Both the position numbers and the translations under genes were made by a program. Source: Bradyrhizobium cosmicum (GTDB lineage Bacteria; Pseudomonadota; Alphaproteobacteria; Rhizobiales; Xanthobacteraceae). From it: a stretch of DNA of 64,000 nt. Below, piece after piece: positions 8,773-19,906 of this stretch. The stretch lies in assembly GCF_007290395.2 (NCBI RefSeq), contig NZ_CP041656.2:806001-870000 (forward strand), written 5' to 3'. Below the pieces are notes generated by a model that was not told the DNA's origin, searched no databases, and saw only the letters and a program-made list of their open reading frames with translations. The first letter of the stretch is position 1. Every line of letters begins with the position of its first letter.

Positions 8773-9612
8773 ATGAGGATGTCGATAGGCCGGGTAGGCC
8801 GGCATTTGCTGGGATTGGCCGTAGCGGGTCTGACATTGGCGACGGGCGGGGCGGCATTCGCCGAACTCGGGCAGCCGAAGCCGTGGGAATGGACGCTGCA
8901 GGAATCCGGTTCTCCGGTGATGGACAACATCGTCTGGTTCCACAATTTCCTGTTCGTGCTGATCACGCTGATCACGCTGTTCGTTCTGGCGCTGCTCGTC
9001 GTCGTGGTGGTCAAGTTCAACGCGAAGGCCAATCCGGTGCCGTCGCGGACCACGCACAACACGCTGATCGAGGTGGCCTGGACGCTGGTTCCGGTGCTCA
9101 TCCTGGTTGGTATCTCGGTGCCGTCGTTCCGACTGCTGTTCCTCGAGCTCGACGTGCCGAAGGCGGATTTGACCATCAAGGCGACCGGCAAGCAGTGGTA
9201 CTGGTCCTATGCCTATCCCGATAACGGCAAGTTCGAGTTCGACTCGCTGATGGCCCAGGACAAGCAGCCCCGCCTGCTCGGCGTCGACAACGAGATGGTG
9301 GTGCCCGTCAACAAGGTGATTCGTGTCCAGGTCACCGGCGCCGACGTCATTCACGCCTTTGCGCTGCCGGCTTTCGGCGTCAAGATCGATGCCATCCCGG
9401 GGCGGCTGAACGAGACCTGGTTCAAGGCCACCAAGACCGGCATGTTCTACGGTCAGTGCTCGGAGCTGTGCGGCAAGGACCACGCCTTCATGCCGATCGC
9501 CATCCGTGTGGTGAACGACCAGGAGTTCGCCTCCTGGGTCGAAACGGCGAAGAAGAAATACGCGAGCGGCGGCACCAGCACCTATGCTTCCGCGGCCGGC
9601 CCGACGCAGTAA
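8773..9612 (+). CDS. coxB: Cytochrome c oxidase subunit II (aa3-type)
   Basis: A 279-residue subunit carrying the CuA electron-entry centre. A signal sequence ends near GGAAFAELG. Two transmembrane helices follow (about residues 52-80 and 97-122), then the cupredoxin domain. CuA ligands are visible: H194 (ADVIHAFALP), C229, E231, C233, H237 and M240 in the CSELCGKDHAFM motif. The WYWSYAYPD aromatic patch that accepts electrons from cytochrome c is present. First gene of the cox operon. Confidence 0.97.
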   Translation: MRMSIGRVGRHLLGLAVAGLTLATGGAAFAELGQPKPWEWTLQESGSPVMDNIVWFHNFLFVLITLITLFVLALLVVVVVKFNAKANPVPSRTTHNTLIEVAWTLVPVLILVGISVPSFRLLFLELDVPKADLTIKATGKQWYWSYAYPDNGKFEFDSLMAQDKQPRLLGVDNEMVVPVNKVIRVQVTGADVIHAFALPAFGVKIDAIPGRLNETWFKATKTGMFYGQCSELCGKDHAFMPIAIRVVNDQEFASWVETAKKKYASGGTSTYASAAGPTQ

Positions 9613-9640
9613 GCGCCGGGTGAAGGCTCGAGGGGACTGA

Positions 9641-11326
<1,686 letters not shown>

Positions 11327-11385
11327 TCGATCTCCCGCGGCGCCCATGACGGCGCCGCGGCTCGATCAAGAAACGAGTCAAATTA

Positions 11386-12330
11386 GTGTCCGTCCTCGAC
11401 CAGAATGCCATCGACATCAATCCCCGCATCTCCGAGGCGGAGGTCGGCGACTATGTCGCACTGTTGAAGCCACGGGTGATGTCGCTGGTGATCTTCACCG
11501 CGCTGGTCGGGCTGGGGATGGCGCCCGGGCATTTCCACTGGGTGCTGGCGATCACCTCGCTGCTCTGCATCGCCGTCGGCGCCGGCGCCTCCGGCGCGCT
11601 CAACATGGCGCTGGAAGGCGACATCGACGCCAAGATGTCGCGCACGGCGAACCGGCCGATCCCGCGCGGCCGCATCACCCGTCCCGAGGCGATGGCGTTC
11701 GGGCTGACGCTTTCCTTCTTCTCGGTGATGACGCTCGGCATCCTCGTCAACTGGATCGCGGGCGCGCTGCTGGCCTTCACCATCTTCTTCTACGTCGTGA
11801 TCTACACGATGGGCCTGAAGCGCTGGACCGCGCAGAATATCGTGATCGGCGGCGCCGCCGGCGCCCTGCCGCCGGTGGTGGCCTGGGCCGCGGTGACAGG
11901 CACGGTCGACGTCGAGCCGCTGCTGCTGTTCGCCATCATTTTCTTCTGGACCCCGCCGCACTTCTGGGCGCTGGCGCTGTTCCGCTCCGACGATTACGCG
12001 CGCGCCGGCATTCCGATGCTGCCCAACGTCGCCGGTCCCGACGCGACCCGCCTCCAGATCCTGCTCTACACGATCGTCCTGATCGCGGTCGCCGCGGCGC
12101 CTTGGGCGCTCGGCTATTTCGACGCCGTCTACGGCATCGTCTCGCTGATCCTTGGCGCCGGCATGCTGGTGCTCGCCATCAACGTCTATATCCGCCGCGA
12201 GCGCAGCCAGTCGCTGCGCGCGACGCGAAAACTGTTCGCTTTCTCGATCCTTTATCTTTTCGCACTGTTCGCGACCCTGCTGGCCGAGGTCGTGGTCCGC
12301 GCGCTTGCTCCGATGGTTGGGGGCGCATGA
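11386..12330 (+). CDS. ctaB: Protoheme IX farnesyltransferase (heme O synthase)
   Basis: A 314-residue UbiA-superfamily enzyme that farnesylates heme B to heme O, the first step toward heme A for the aa3 oxidase. The active-site loop reads [23 protein letters not shown], carrying the Asp-rich and Arg residues of the family. About nine transmembrane helices are present. The start is GTG at 11386. The stop overlaps the next gene's start (ATGA). Its place inside the cox operon supports the role. Confidence 0.95.
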   Translation: MSVLDQNAIDINPRISEAEVGDYVALLKPRVMSLVIFTALVGLGMAPGHFHWVLAITSLLCIAVGAGASGALNMALEGDIDAKMSRTANRPIPRGRITRPEAMAFGLTLSFFSVMTLGILVNWIAGALLAFTIFFYVVIYTMGLKRWTAQNIVIGGAAGALPPVVAWAAVTGTVDVEPLLLFAIIFFWTPPHFWALALFRSDDYARAGIPMLPNVAGPDATRLQILLYTIVLIAVAAAPWALGYFDAVYGIVSLILGAGMLVLAINVYIRRERSQSLRATRKLFAFSILYLFALFATLLAEVVVRALAPMVGGA

Positions 12331-12503
12331 TCGCGCAGATGGCTGACAAACCCGAGCCAGATGGAATCGTCCTCACCGAGGCGCAGCGGAAGAGCCGTCG
12401 TCAGCGCTCGATCGCGATCGCGCTCGCGCTGGGCGTGCTCGTTGTGCTGTTCTTCGCCGTCACCATCGTCAAAGGGCCGGCAGTTCTCGTCCGGCCGATG
12501 TAG
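12327..12503 (+). CDS. coxF: CoxF-like small membrane protein
   Basis: A 58-residue protein starting in the ATGA overlap with ctaB. A charged N-terminus with a basic cluster (RKSRRQR) precedes one transmembrane helix at about residues 28-48, and the protein ends VLVRPM. It sits between ctaB and ctaG, where Bradyrhizobium cox operons carry a short coxF. Inference: a small assembly or accessory subunit of the oxidase. The symbol rests on position and size. Confidence 0.7.
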   Translation: MIAQMADKPEPDGIVLTEAQRKSRRQRSIAIALALGVLVVLFFAVTIVKGPAVLVRPM

Positions 12504-12508
12504 GAAAG

Positions 12509-13159
12509 ATGGATCACGAGCCCACCATATCGCGGGATCAGAGCCGGGCGGCCAGCAAGGGGCGTGGTCCTTTCAAAGGCGTTGGCCGTGACGTCCTGGT
12601 TGCTTCGATCTGCGGCGGCGTGGTCGCGCTGATGGTCGGCGCCTCCTACGCGGCGGTGCCGTTCTACAACTGGTTCTGCCGCGCCACCGGCTTCAACGGC
12701 ACCACCCAGGTCGCCATTTCGGCGCCGGCCACCGGGCCGATCGCGCGGAAGATCGCTGTGCGCTTCGACTCCAACGTCGCGCCCGGCCTGCCCTGGAAGT
12801 TCGTGCCGGAGCAGAGCGAGATCGAGGTCAATATCGGCCAGGTCGTCACCGTCTTCTACACCGTGACCAACCAGGCCGCGCGCACCACCGCCGGCCAGGC
12901 CGCCTACAACGTCGCGCCGCTGACGGTCGGATCCTACTTCCAGAAGATCAACTGCTTCTGCTTCACCGAGCAGACCATGGCGCCGGGCGAGACGCGCGAG
13001 ATGCCGGTCGTGTTCTATGTCGATCCGTCGATCGCCGAGGATCACGAGAACGACGGGCTCAACACGATCACGCTGTCCTACACGTTCTATGCGGTGAAGG
13101 ATCCGGTGGTGAAGCCGCTGGCGGCCAGCGAAGATGACAAACGCAAGGGGAATCTCTGA
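12509..13159 (+). CDS. ctaG: Cytochrome c oxidase assembly protein CtaG/Cox11
   Basis: A 216-residue copper chaperone that inserts CuB into subunit I. One N-terminal transmembrane helix (about residues 32-52) anchors a periplasmic immunoglobulin-like domain. The copper-binding CxC is in [11 protein letters not shown], and the [16 protein letters not shown] segment carries a further conserved Cys. It starts 5 nt after the CoxF-like gene. Length is normal for the family. Confidence 0.95.
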   Translation: MDHEPTISRDQSRAASKGRGPFKGVGRDVLVASICGGVVALMVGASYAAVPFYNWFCRATGFNGTTQVAISAPATGPIARKIAVRFDSNVAPGLPWKFVPEQSEIEVNIGQVVTVFYTVTNQAARTTAGQAAYNVAPLTVGSYFQKINCFCFTEQTMAPGETREMPVVFYVDPSIAEDHENDGLNTITLSYTFYAVKDPVVKPLAASEDDKRKGNL

Positions 13160-13237
13160 TCGCCGGGCCCACGCTCAGGGGGTTGGAAACAAGGGGATAA
13201 GTGCCTGACAGGCACGGGATTGAGGAGAGAGACGGCA

Positions 13238-14131
13238 ATGGCTGCGCAAACCAAGCATCACGACTATCACCTGGTCGATCCCTCTCCCTGGCCGGCCGTA
13301 GGCTCGCTCTCGGCCTTCATCATGGCGGTCGGTGCGATCTCCTGGATGCATCACATGTTCTCGGCTGCTCCGATCGTGTTCGGCGTCGGCACGGTGGGCG
13401 TGCTCTACACCATGGCGAGCTGGTGGGGCGATGTGATCAAGGAAGCCCAGTACAAGGGTGACCACACCCGCGTCGTGCAGCTCCATCACCGCTACGGCAT
13501 GATCCTGTTCATCGCCTCCGAGGTGATGTTCTTCGTCGCCTGGTTCTGGGCCTATTTCAACGCGGCGCTGTTCCCGGCCGACGCTGTCCACGCCACGCGC
13601 GATGCCGTGTTCGGGTGCGGTCTCGGCACCGCTGCCGGCGCCTGCGCGGTGCCCGGCACATGGCCGCCGCACGGCATCGAGACCTTCGATCCCTGGCACC
13701 TGCCGCTCCTGAACACGCTGATCCTGCTCACCTCAGGCACCACGGTGACCTGGGCGCACCACGCGCTGCTCGAGGACGATCGACAGGGCCTCAAATACGG
13801 CCTGATCCTCACGGTGGTGCTTGGAGCGCTGTTCACCTGCGTGCAGGCCTATGAGTATAGCCACGCGGCGTTCTCCTTCGCCGGCAACGTCTATGGCGCG
13901 ACCTTCTTCATGGCGACCGGCTTCCACGGTTTCCACGTGCTGGTCGGCACCATCTTCCTGCTGGTCTGCCTGTTCCGGGCCTATGCCGGCCACTTCACGT
14001 CGAAGCAGCATCTCGGTTTCGAGTTCGCCGCCTGGTACTGGCACTTCGTCGACGTGGTCTGGCTGTTCCTGTTCCTCTGCATCTATGTGTGGGGACACGG
14101 TGCCGAGACCATGGCTCACGGCGCGCACTGA
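13238..14131 (+). CDS. coxC: Cytochrome c oxidase subunit III
   Basis: A 297-residue integral membrane subunit with seven helices. Family marks include [29 protein letters not shown] (split here between helix and loop), the [12 protein letters not shown] motif and the final [14 protein letters not shown] helix. The ATG at 13238 follows a GAGGAGAGAG purine run; the longer frame from a TTG at 13220 was rejected. Subunit III stabilises proton pumping by subunit I. A strong hairpin follows the gene. Confidence 0.96.
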   Translation: MAAQTKHHDYHLVDPSPWPAVGSLSAFIMAVGAISWMHHMFSAAPIVFGVGTVGVLYTMASWWGDVIKEAQYKGDHTRVVQLHHRYGMILFIASEVMFFVAWFWAYFNAALFPADAVHATRDAVFGCGLGTAAGACAVPGTWPPHGIETFDPWHLPLLNTLILLTSGTTVTWAHHALLEDDRQGLKYGLILTVVLGALFTCVQAYEYSHAAFSFAGNVYGATFFMATGFHGFHVLVGTIFLLVCLFRAYAGHFTSKQHLGFEFAAWYWHFVDVVWLFLFLCIYVWGHGAETMAHGAH

Positions 14132-14150
14132 GCCGTGATGGATCCATCAG

Positions 14151-14176
14151 AAAGGGCGGCCGCAGGGCCGCCCTTT
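14151..14176 (+). terminator. Rho-independent-like hairpin after coxC
   Basis: Perfect 11-bp arms AAAGGGCGGCC (14151-14161) and GGCCGCCCTTT (14166-14176) enclose a GCAG loop. A CGCTTTT run follows. It lies 20 nt past the coxC stop and probably ends or attenuates the oxidase transcript before the DUF983 and SURF1 genes. Confidence 0.8.
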
Positions 14177-14229
14177 CGCTTTTCAGCTGCCGGGCTGTCT
14201 CGGCGGAAACTGTGATAGAGTCCGCCATC

Positions 14230-14631
14230 ATGAACGACACCGCCGGCCCGTCCGAACCCGTAACCACCGTCCTGCAAAGCGCCATGCGGGGGCTGGGCTG
14301 CAAATGCCCGCGCTGCGGCCAGGGTAAGCTCTATGCGGGCTTCCTGACGCTTGCGCCATCTTGCGACCGTTGCGGCCTCGACTACGCCTTCATTGATACC
14401 GGCGACGGTCCGGCGATTTTCATCATCATGCTGGCTGGCGCGATCGTGGTCGGCTGCGCGCTCGTGGTCGAGGTCAAGTATCAGCCGCCGTACTGGCTGC
14501 ATGCGGTGCTATGGCTGCCGTTGATCCTCGCCACCACACTGCTGCCGCTGCGTGCCATGAAGTCGCTGTTGATCTCCCTGCAATTCCACCACAAAGCGGC
14601 GCCGGGCCGGCTGGTCGACCGCGCGAAATGA
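14230..14631 (+). CDS. DUF983 family zinc-ribbon membrane protein
   Basis: A 133-residue protein with two CxxC knuckles (CKCPRCGQGKLY and SCDRCGLDY) that suggest a bound zinc. Two transmembrane helices follow (about residues 58-78 and 88-108). DUF983 proteins recur beside cox and surf1 in alphaproteobacteria, but their job is not known. The ATG at 14230 was chosen because the longer frame lies in the terminator and coxC. It overlaps surf1 by ATGA. Confidence 0.85.
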   Translation: MNDTAGPSEPVTTVLQSAMRGLGCKCPRCGQGKLYAGFLTLAPSCDRCGLDYAFIDTGDGPAIFIIMLAGAIVVGCALVVEVKYQPPYWLHAVLWLPLILATTLLPLRAMKSLLISLQFHHKAAPGRLVDRAK

Positions 14632-15380
14632 ACGAGACTGCGCGCAAGCCTCGCGTGGCCGGCTTCGCGCTGTTCACGCTGTTCCTGACCGCGTCCTTCG
14701 TCGCACTCGGCGTCTGGCAGTTGCAGCGGCGGACCGCCAAGCACGAGCTGGTCGCCGCGCTCACCGAGCGGCTTGCCGAAGCGCCGGTCCCGCTGCCGCC
14801 GCCGGCGCAATGGGCCGCGCTCAATCCCGCGAACGACGAATTCCGCCGCGTCAGCTTCACCGCGACCTACGCGGCTTCGCCCGATGCGATGGTTTATTCG
14901 TCCGGCTCGGCTGTGCGCAGGGACGCCTCAGGGCCCGGCACCTGGGCCTTTCTGCCCGCGCGGCTCCCGACCGGCGAGACGGTCGTGATCGATGCTGGCT
15001 TCGTCGAGAACACGATGCAGGATCGCAGCGTCGAGGATCGCGCGGTGAAGAAGCTCGTGACCGGGCAAGCTGTCGCGCTCACCGGCTATCTGCGCTTTCC
15101 CGAACCGCCGGGTTGGATGACGCCGGCGGAGAACCGCGACAAGCGGCTCTGGTTCGTGCGCAATCATCTCGCCATTGCCGGCGCGCTCGGCTGGGGCGCG
15201 GTTGCGCCGTTCTACATCGACCTGGAGCAGCCCGCTCCCGAGAACAACATCCCGCGTCCGGGCCCGCTCGACGTGCATCTGAAGGACGACCATCTGCAAT
15301 ACGCCATCACATGGTTCGCACTCGCAGGCGCGGTGCTGATTGCATTCGGCGTCTGGGTGAGGGGACGCCGCGCGGCCTGA
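14628..15380 (+). CDS. SURF1 family cytochrome oxidase assembly protein
   Basis: A 250-residue SURF1/Shy1 homologue, a heme A-related assembly factor of the aa3 oxidase. Two transmembrane helices bracket a periplasmic domain: residues about 9-29 (VAGFALFTLFLTASFVALGV, then WQLQRR) and about 222-242. Conserved motifs include LGVWQLQR, VNP-like FVEN and NHLAIAGALGWGAVAPFYIDLE. The start at 14628 overlaps the DUF983 stop. Last gene of the respiratory cluster. Confidence 0.93.
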   Translation: MNETARKPRVAGFALFTLFLTASFVALGVWQLQRRTAKHELVAALTERLAEAPVPLPPPAQWAALNPANDEFRRVSFTATYAASPDAMVYSSGSAVRRDASGPGTWAFLPARLPTGETVVIDAGFVENTMQDRSVEDRAVKKLVTGQAVALTGYLRFPEPPGWMTPAENRDKRLWFVRNHLAIAGALGWGAVAPFYIDLEQPAPENNIPRPGPLDVHLKDDHLQYAITWFALAGAVLIAFGVWVRGRRAA

Positions 15381-15496
15381 ACTTTCCGTAGGTTCCCGGA
15401 AGGAACCCGGTATCGCCCGGGGTTTATTATTCAGCACACATTCACGAGTGTGATCCTAAGCCGCATGCAAATTTTCGCGGCAGACAGGACTTTGGC

Positions 15497-15862
15497 GTGA
15501 GCGATTTCGATCAGATGGGAATTATCGTCGACTGGGTGGATGCGTGCCGTAAGGGCGACCTCGCCATGCTGCTCGACCTCTATACGGACGACGCTCAGGT
15601 CGAATGCAGCTGCAACGGCACGCGACGTTATCGCGGACGGCGCGAACTCGAAACCTATTGGGGCCCGCGGCTCAGCGCCTATTCCTCGGCGGGTTTCGGC
15701 CTGGAAGAGATCAATCCCGTGCCATTTGGCATCGATCTCGAATATTCCGTCGCCGGCTCGCTGCGCATCCACGCCTCGTTTCGCTTCAGTCCCGAAGGCA
15801 AAATCCACAGCACGCTGTGCGGACCGGCACTGCAGGAGCCGCACGCCGGTTGCGCCTGCTAG
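15497..15862 (+). CDS. Small NTF2-like (SnoaL-type) protein, Cys-rich tail
   Basis: A 121-residue protein starting at a GTG. The opening helices and the DLYTDDAQVECSC strand fit the cone-shaped NTF2-like fold used by small enzymes and binding proteins. Five cysteines stand out: ECSC in the middle, and LCG then GCAC at the very end. These could bind a metal or form disulfides. It converges on the histidine kinase gene, with a 2-nt gap between the stops. The function is not recognised. Confidence 0.65.
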   Translation: MSDFDQMGIIVDWVDACRKGDLAMLLDLYTDDAQVECSCNGTRRYRGRRELETYWGPRLSAYSSAGFGLEEINPVPFGIDLEYSVAGSLRIHASFRFSPEGKIHSTLCGPALQEPHAGCAC

Positions 15863-15864
15863 CC

Positions 15865-17220
15865 TCAGGTCTGCGCATCGCGCCTCGTTTCGACCGGCAA
15901 GCGACATCGCACATAGGTTCGCTCGTCCGCGCGAAGCAGTGACAGCGATCCGCTGAGCGCGCGCACGCGCTCGTGCATCCCGGTCAGGCCTCGGCCGAAG
16001 ATGTTGTCGGCGGGAAAGCCGCCGCCATCATCAGCGATCTCGATGGTGAGCGCGCTGTCGGCAATGGTTGCCTGCACATGGGCATGGCTTGCTCCGGCGT
16101 GGCGCAACACATTGGTCAATGCCTCCTGGATCACGCGATAGACGGTCTGCGCCAGCGGTCCGTCGATCTCGTTGAGATCAGGGTCGAGCGTTGCGGTCAG
16201 GGCGATATGCGGCGCTTGCCTGCGAAAGTTCTGGAGTAGCGTCTGCACGCTGCTCTCCAGCCCCAGTTCCTCGATGTAGAGCGGCCGGAGCCGGTCGAGA
16301 ATGCGGCGGTTGGTCTGCTGGAGCGCCTCGACCGATCGCATCACCTCCTGCGTGGCATTGCCGAGATTTCCCGACGGTGGCGCGGTCTCGATCAACGCGG
16401 TCGCGCCGGCGCGAATGCTGAACAGCAGTGGCCCGAGCTCGTCGTGCAGTTCGCGGGCGAGGTCGCGCCGCTCGTCGTCCTGGAGCGACACCAGGCGGTG
16501 CAGCAGGTCGCGATTATCCCGGCTCAATCGTGCGAGCGTCGTTGCCAGTGCATTGGCCTCCTCGCAGCTCTGCCGGATCTCGGGCGGCCCTGCCACCGGG
16601 ATCGGCGTCACATAATCGCCGCGCCGGATGCGGGTGAGGCCCGCGCCGAGATTCTGCAGGGGGCGCAGCGCCGATCCCGCGAAGAGATAGGCGATCGTTC
16701 CGGTCAGCACCATCAGCACGGCGATGAGGCTCGTCAGCGCCAGAAAGCCGATCCATTTCTCGAACAGGTCGGCCGACAAGTCGGGCAGGAAGACGAGATC
16801 GCCGACGCGCCTGCCGTCGATGATGATCGGAGATGCCGCATCCATGTCCGGGATGGCGATCAGGTCGACGAACCATTGGGGCACGCTATGCAGCCCACGC
16901 AGGCTGTCCTTCGGAACTGGCGCAGGACCTGCTTCCACTGAACGGAATTGAATATCGGAGGATGTGCCCAAGGAATGGACAAAAGCGTCCAGAGTCTTCT
17001 GGGGATCGTTCGAGGCGCTCAGGGTGTTGTTGAGCGCTCCGGCGACCGTCCGGGTCGAGCGTAGCCCCGGCTCGTTCTCGTCCGCCAGCTGGCCGGTCGC
17101 GAAGGTCTGGAGCAGCACGCCGCCCATGGCCAGCGCGGCGAGGAAGCTCAGGCCGAGCGGAAGAAACAGTTGCGTCCGGAAGGAGAGTCGTTGCCACATT
17201 AGGTCAATTCTAACGCGCAT
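15865..17220 (-). CDS. Sensor histidine kinase, MoxY/NarX-like
   Basis: A 451-residue kinase. A transmembrane helix (about residues 18-38), a periplasmic LapD/MoxY-type sensor region (about 40-160), a second helix (about 163-185) and HAMP come first. The HisKA_3 dimerisation domain follows, with the phosphorylated His in RRDLARELHDELGPLL, then a HATPase_c with IQEALTNVLRHA and GRGLTGMHERV. The protein could start at 17220 or 17199. It is divergent from its likely partner, the NarL-type regulator at 17286. The signal is unknown. Confidence 0.85.
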   Translation of the reverse strand: MRVRIDLMWQRLSFRTQLFLPLGLSFLAALAMGGVLLQTFATGQLADENEPGLRSTRTVAGALNNTLSASNDPQKTLDAFVHSLGTSSDIQFRSVEAGPAPVPKDSLRGLHSVPQWFVDLIAIPDMDAASPIIIDGRRVGDLVFLPDLSADLFEKWIGFLALTSLIAVLMVLTGTIAYLFAGSALRPLQNLGAGLTRIRRGDYVTPIPVAGPPEIRQSCEEANALATTLARLSRDNRDLLHRLVSLQDDERRDLARELHDELGPLLFSIRAGATALIETAPPSGNLGNATQEVMRSVEALQQTNRRILDRLRPLYIEELGLESSVQTLLQNFRRQAPHIALTATLDPDLNEIDGPLAQTVYRVIQEALTNVLRHAGASHAHVQATIADSALTIEIADDGGGFPADNIFGRGLTGMHERVRALSGSLSLLRADERTYVRCRLPVETRRDAQT

Positions 17221-17285
17221 CGGCGGGATTTTCTCTTTCCATTTGTTCCCGCCGGTCTATGAGTCGAAAAACAAGAGAGCGCGCG

Positions 17286-17930
17286 ATGCAAGATACTGCC
17301 AAGCCGGCGACCAAGGTTCTGATCGTCGACGACCATCCTGTGGTGCTGTCCGGTTGCCGGACGCTTTTCGCGTCGGACCACTCGATCCGGATCGACGAGG
17401 CGATCGATGCCAAATCCGGGCACCGCGCTTATATCAGCAAGCGGCCTGACGTCACCGTCATCGACATCAGCCTGCCCGACGTCTCCGGCTTCGAGCTGAT
17501 GCGGCGGATCCGCAAGGACGATCCCGAGGCCAAGATCATCATGTTCAGCATGAACGATGATCCGGCTTTCGTCGTGCGGGCGGTCGAGCTGGGGGCGCAG
17601 GGCTACGTCTCCAAGGGCGACGATCCCCGGATTCTGCTCAAGGCGGTGCGCAAGGTGATCGCGGGCGACAACTTCATCTCGCCGCAGCTCGCGGAGGCCG
17701 TGACCTTCTCCGGCGCCGCGATCAAGGCCAATCCGGCCTCGCAGATGACGCCGCGGGAGCTTGAAATTCTCCGCCTGCTCGGACGCGGCGACAAGATCGT
17801 CGAAGTCGCCGAGGCGCTCGGCATCTCCTACAAGACGGTCGCCAACACCACGTCCCTGCTCAAGCAGAAGCTCGGCGCCAAGAACCATTCCGACCTGATC
17901 CGGATCGCAGTGGAAATCGGGATGAACTGA
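17286..17930 (+). CDS. NarL/FixJ-family response regulator, MoxX-like
   Basis: A 214-residue regulator. The receiver domain has the acidic pair in VLIVDDHP and phosphoacceptor Asp60 (VTVIDISLPD). The output is a LuxR-type helix-turn-helix at about residues 150-210 (MTPRELEILRLLGRGDKIVEVAEALGISYKTV, here in two parts). The ATG at 17286 gives the standard receiver N-terminus; the frame is open back to 17259. Divergent from the kinase, 65 nt apart, forming a two-component pair. Confidence 0.9.
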   Translation: MQDTAKPATKVLIVDDHPVVLSGCRTLFASDHSIRIDEAIDAKSGHRAYISKRPDVTVIDISLPDVSGFELMRRIRKDDPEAKIIMFSMNDDPAFVVRAVELGAQGYVSKGDDPRILLKAVRKVIAGDNFISPQLAEAVTFSGAAIKANPASQMTPRELEILRLLGRGDKIVEVAEALGISYKTVANTTSLLKQKLGAKNHSDLIRIAVEIGMN

Positions 17931-18487
17931 GTTCGCAGGACCGCCCGGTCGCCGAACCGGCTGCTCCAGGATGCATCCGGTTCGGCGGGGCGGATCGGCA
18001 TCGGCGCCAGCCGGGCAATGCATGGACACCGCCGACACCATCCTCGGGCACAATGGGCGGAGGTGATATTCGTTCCGGAACTAGTGCTAGATTCGGGAAA
18101 AAGAAGCAGTATCGCGCTCAAGAACCGCCGCAACGCGCAATGGCGGACGATAGCGCGTCGGGAAAAGTAGGAACATTTTCTTTGCGCCCGTCGTTTTCGC
18201 TCTTGACGATGTCGTGACAGGCGACGAAAGCTGGCGCGAACTGTTTTCGCGGGCTGTGACCCGCACAAGGCAAACTGGTCTGCACAAATCAATGACAGAC
18301 CTTCCAAGAGAGGGGCTGCGGCATCACCGCAGCCCTTTTTCGTTGGAGGCAAGTGCAGACGGGAAGCGGTTTCCCGATGCCGCAAAACACTTTATGGTGG
18401 CCCAAAGCCTCTGGCTGTTAACAAGTAATTTCGTAAAATCAAAGGCTTACGGATAAGCTCAGGCTTGGCCGGCCTTTGGAGGGCAGT
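17931..18487 (+). other. 557-nt gene-free region before thrC; candidate small RNA at 18203-18340
   Basis: No open frame here looks coding. A TTGACG at 18203-18208 resembles a -35 box, but no good -10 follows. About 100 nt later a strong terminator closes at 18340, far from the end of the regulator gene (17930) and before thrC. That spacing would suit a short independent transcript. The part 18340-18487 is A+T-richer and should contain the thrC promoter. Confidence 0.35.
18313..18340 (+). terminator. Rho-independent terminator
   Basis: Arms GGGCTGCGG (18313-18321) and CCGCAGCCC (18327-18335) are perfect 9-bp complements around a CATCA loop, followed directly by TTTTT. This is a textbook plus-strand terminator, 380 nt downstream of the response regulator gene and 150 nt upstream of thrC. 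Confidence 0.88.
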
Positions 18488-19906
18488 TTGACTCGTTATA
18501 TCTCGACCCGGGGCGAGGCCCCCGAACTCGGCTTCTGCGACGTGATGCTGACCGGGCTTGCCCGCGACGGCGGCCTGTATGTGCCGGCCACTTGGCCGCA
18601 GCTCTCGGCCGACACCATCGCCGGCTTCTTCGGTCGCCCCTATTGGGAGGTCGCGGTCGATGTGATCCGCCCCTTCGCCGGCGGCGAGATTTCGGATGCG
18701 GAGCTCGGTCGCATGGCCAACGAGGCCTATGCCACCTTCCGTCACCCGGCGGTGGTGCCGCTGCGCCAGATGTCGCCGCACCAGTTCGTGCTGGAGCTGT
18801 TTCACGGTCCGACGCTCGCCTTCAAGGACGTGGCGATGCAGCTGATTTCGCGGCTGATGGACCACGTGCTCGCCAAGCGCAGCCAGCGCACCACCATCGT
18901 GGTCGCGACTTCCGGTGACACCGGCGGCGCCGCTGTCGAGGCGTTTGCGGGCCTCGAGAATGTCGATCTCGTCGTGCTGTTTCCGCACGGCCGCATCTCC
19001 GAGGTGCAGCGCCGGATGATGACCTCGGCGGGTGCGGCCAACGTCCATGCGCTCGCCATCGAAGGCAATTTCGACGACTGCCAGGCGCTCGTGAAGGCGA
19101 TGTTCAACAACCATCGTTTCCGCGATGCGACCTCGCTGTCCGGCGTCAATTCCATCAACTGGGCACGCATCGTCGCGCAGGTCGTCTACTACTTCACCTC
19201 GGCCGTTGCCGTCGGTGCGCCGGCGCGCGCGGTGGATTTCGTCGTGCCGACCGGCAATTTCGGCGACATCTTTGCAGGCTATGTCGCCAAGCGCATGGGT
19301 CTTCCGATCCGCACCCTGCGCATCGCCGCCAACGTCAACGACATCCTGGCGCGTACGCTCAAGACCGGGATCTACGAGGTGCGCGAGGTGCACGCGACCG
19401 CGTCGCCGTCGATGGACATCCAGATCTCCTCGAATTTCGAGCGGCTGATGTTCGAAGCCGGCCGGCGCGACGCCGCCGGCGTGCGCCGCTTGATGGAGTC
19501 GCTGAAGCAGTCCGGACGGTTCGTGCTGCCCGACGCGACGCTGGCCGCGATCCGCGAGGAGTTCGACGCAGGTCGCGCCGACGAGACCGAGACCGCGGCT
19601 GCGATCCGCGCCGCCTGGCGCGAGGCGGGTGAGCTGGTCGATCCCCACACCGCGGTCGCGCTCGCGGTCGCCGACCGCGACACCACCGATACGACGGTCC
19701 CCAGCATCGTGCTCTCGACGGCCCATCCGGCCAAATTCCCCGATGCGGTCGAAGCGGCCTGCGGCCAGCGGCCGCAACTGCCGGCCTGGCTCGACGGTCT
19801 CATGACCAAATCCGAACACATGAAGGTGATGAAGAACGAGCAGGGCGAGGTCGAGCGGTTCGTGCTGTCGGTCAGCCGCGCCGCGAAACAGGGAGTTGCC
19901 GGATGA
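18488..19906 (+). CDS. thrC: Threonine synthase
   Basis: A 472-residue PLP enzyme converting O-phosphohomoserine to threonine in the cytoplasm. Lys113 in HGPTLAFKDVAMQ is the PLP Schiff-base lysine. The phosphate-binding TSGDTGGAAVEAF loop is present. The N-terminus MTRYISTRGEAPELGF is typical of the long bacterial form. The start is a TTG at 18488 preceded by GGAGG at 18478-18482; a TTG at 18476 would place that site inside the gene. The stop overlaps the M16 peptidase start (ATGA). Confidence 0.95.
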   Translation: MTRYISTRGEAPELGFCDVMLTGLARDGGLYVPATWPQLSADTIAGFFGRPYWEVAVDVIRPFAGGEISDAELGRMANEAYATFRHPAVVPLRQMSPHQFVLELFHGPTLAFKDVAMQLISRLMDHVLAKRSQRTTIVVATSGDTGGAAVEAFAGLENVDLVVLFPHGRISEVQRRMMTSAGAANVHALAIEGNFDDCQALVKAMFNNHRFRDATSLSGVNSINWARIVAQVVYYFTSAVAVGAPARAVDFVVPTGNFGDIFAGYVAKRMGLPIRTLRIAANVNDILARTLKTGIYEVREVHATASPSMDIQISSNFERLMFEAGRRDAAGVRRLMESLKQSGRFVLPDATLAAIREEFDAGRADETETAAAIRAAWREAGELVDPHTAVALAVADRDTTDTTVPSIVLSTAHPAKFPDAVEAACGQRPQLPAWLDGLMTKSEHMKVMKNEQGEVERFVLSVSRAAKQGVAG

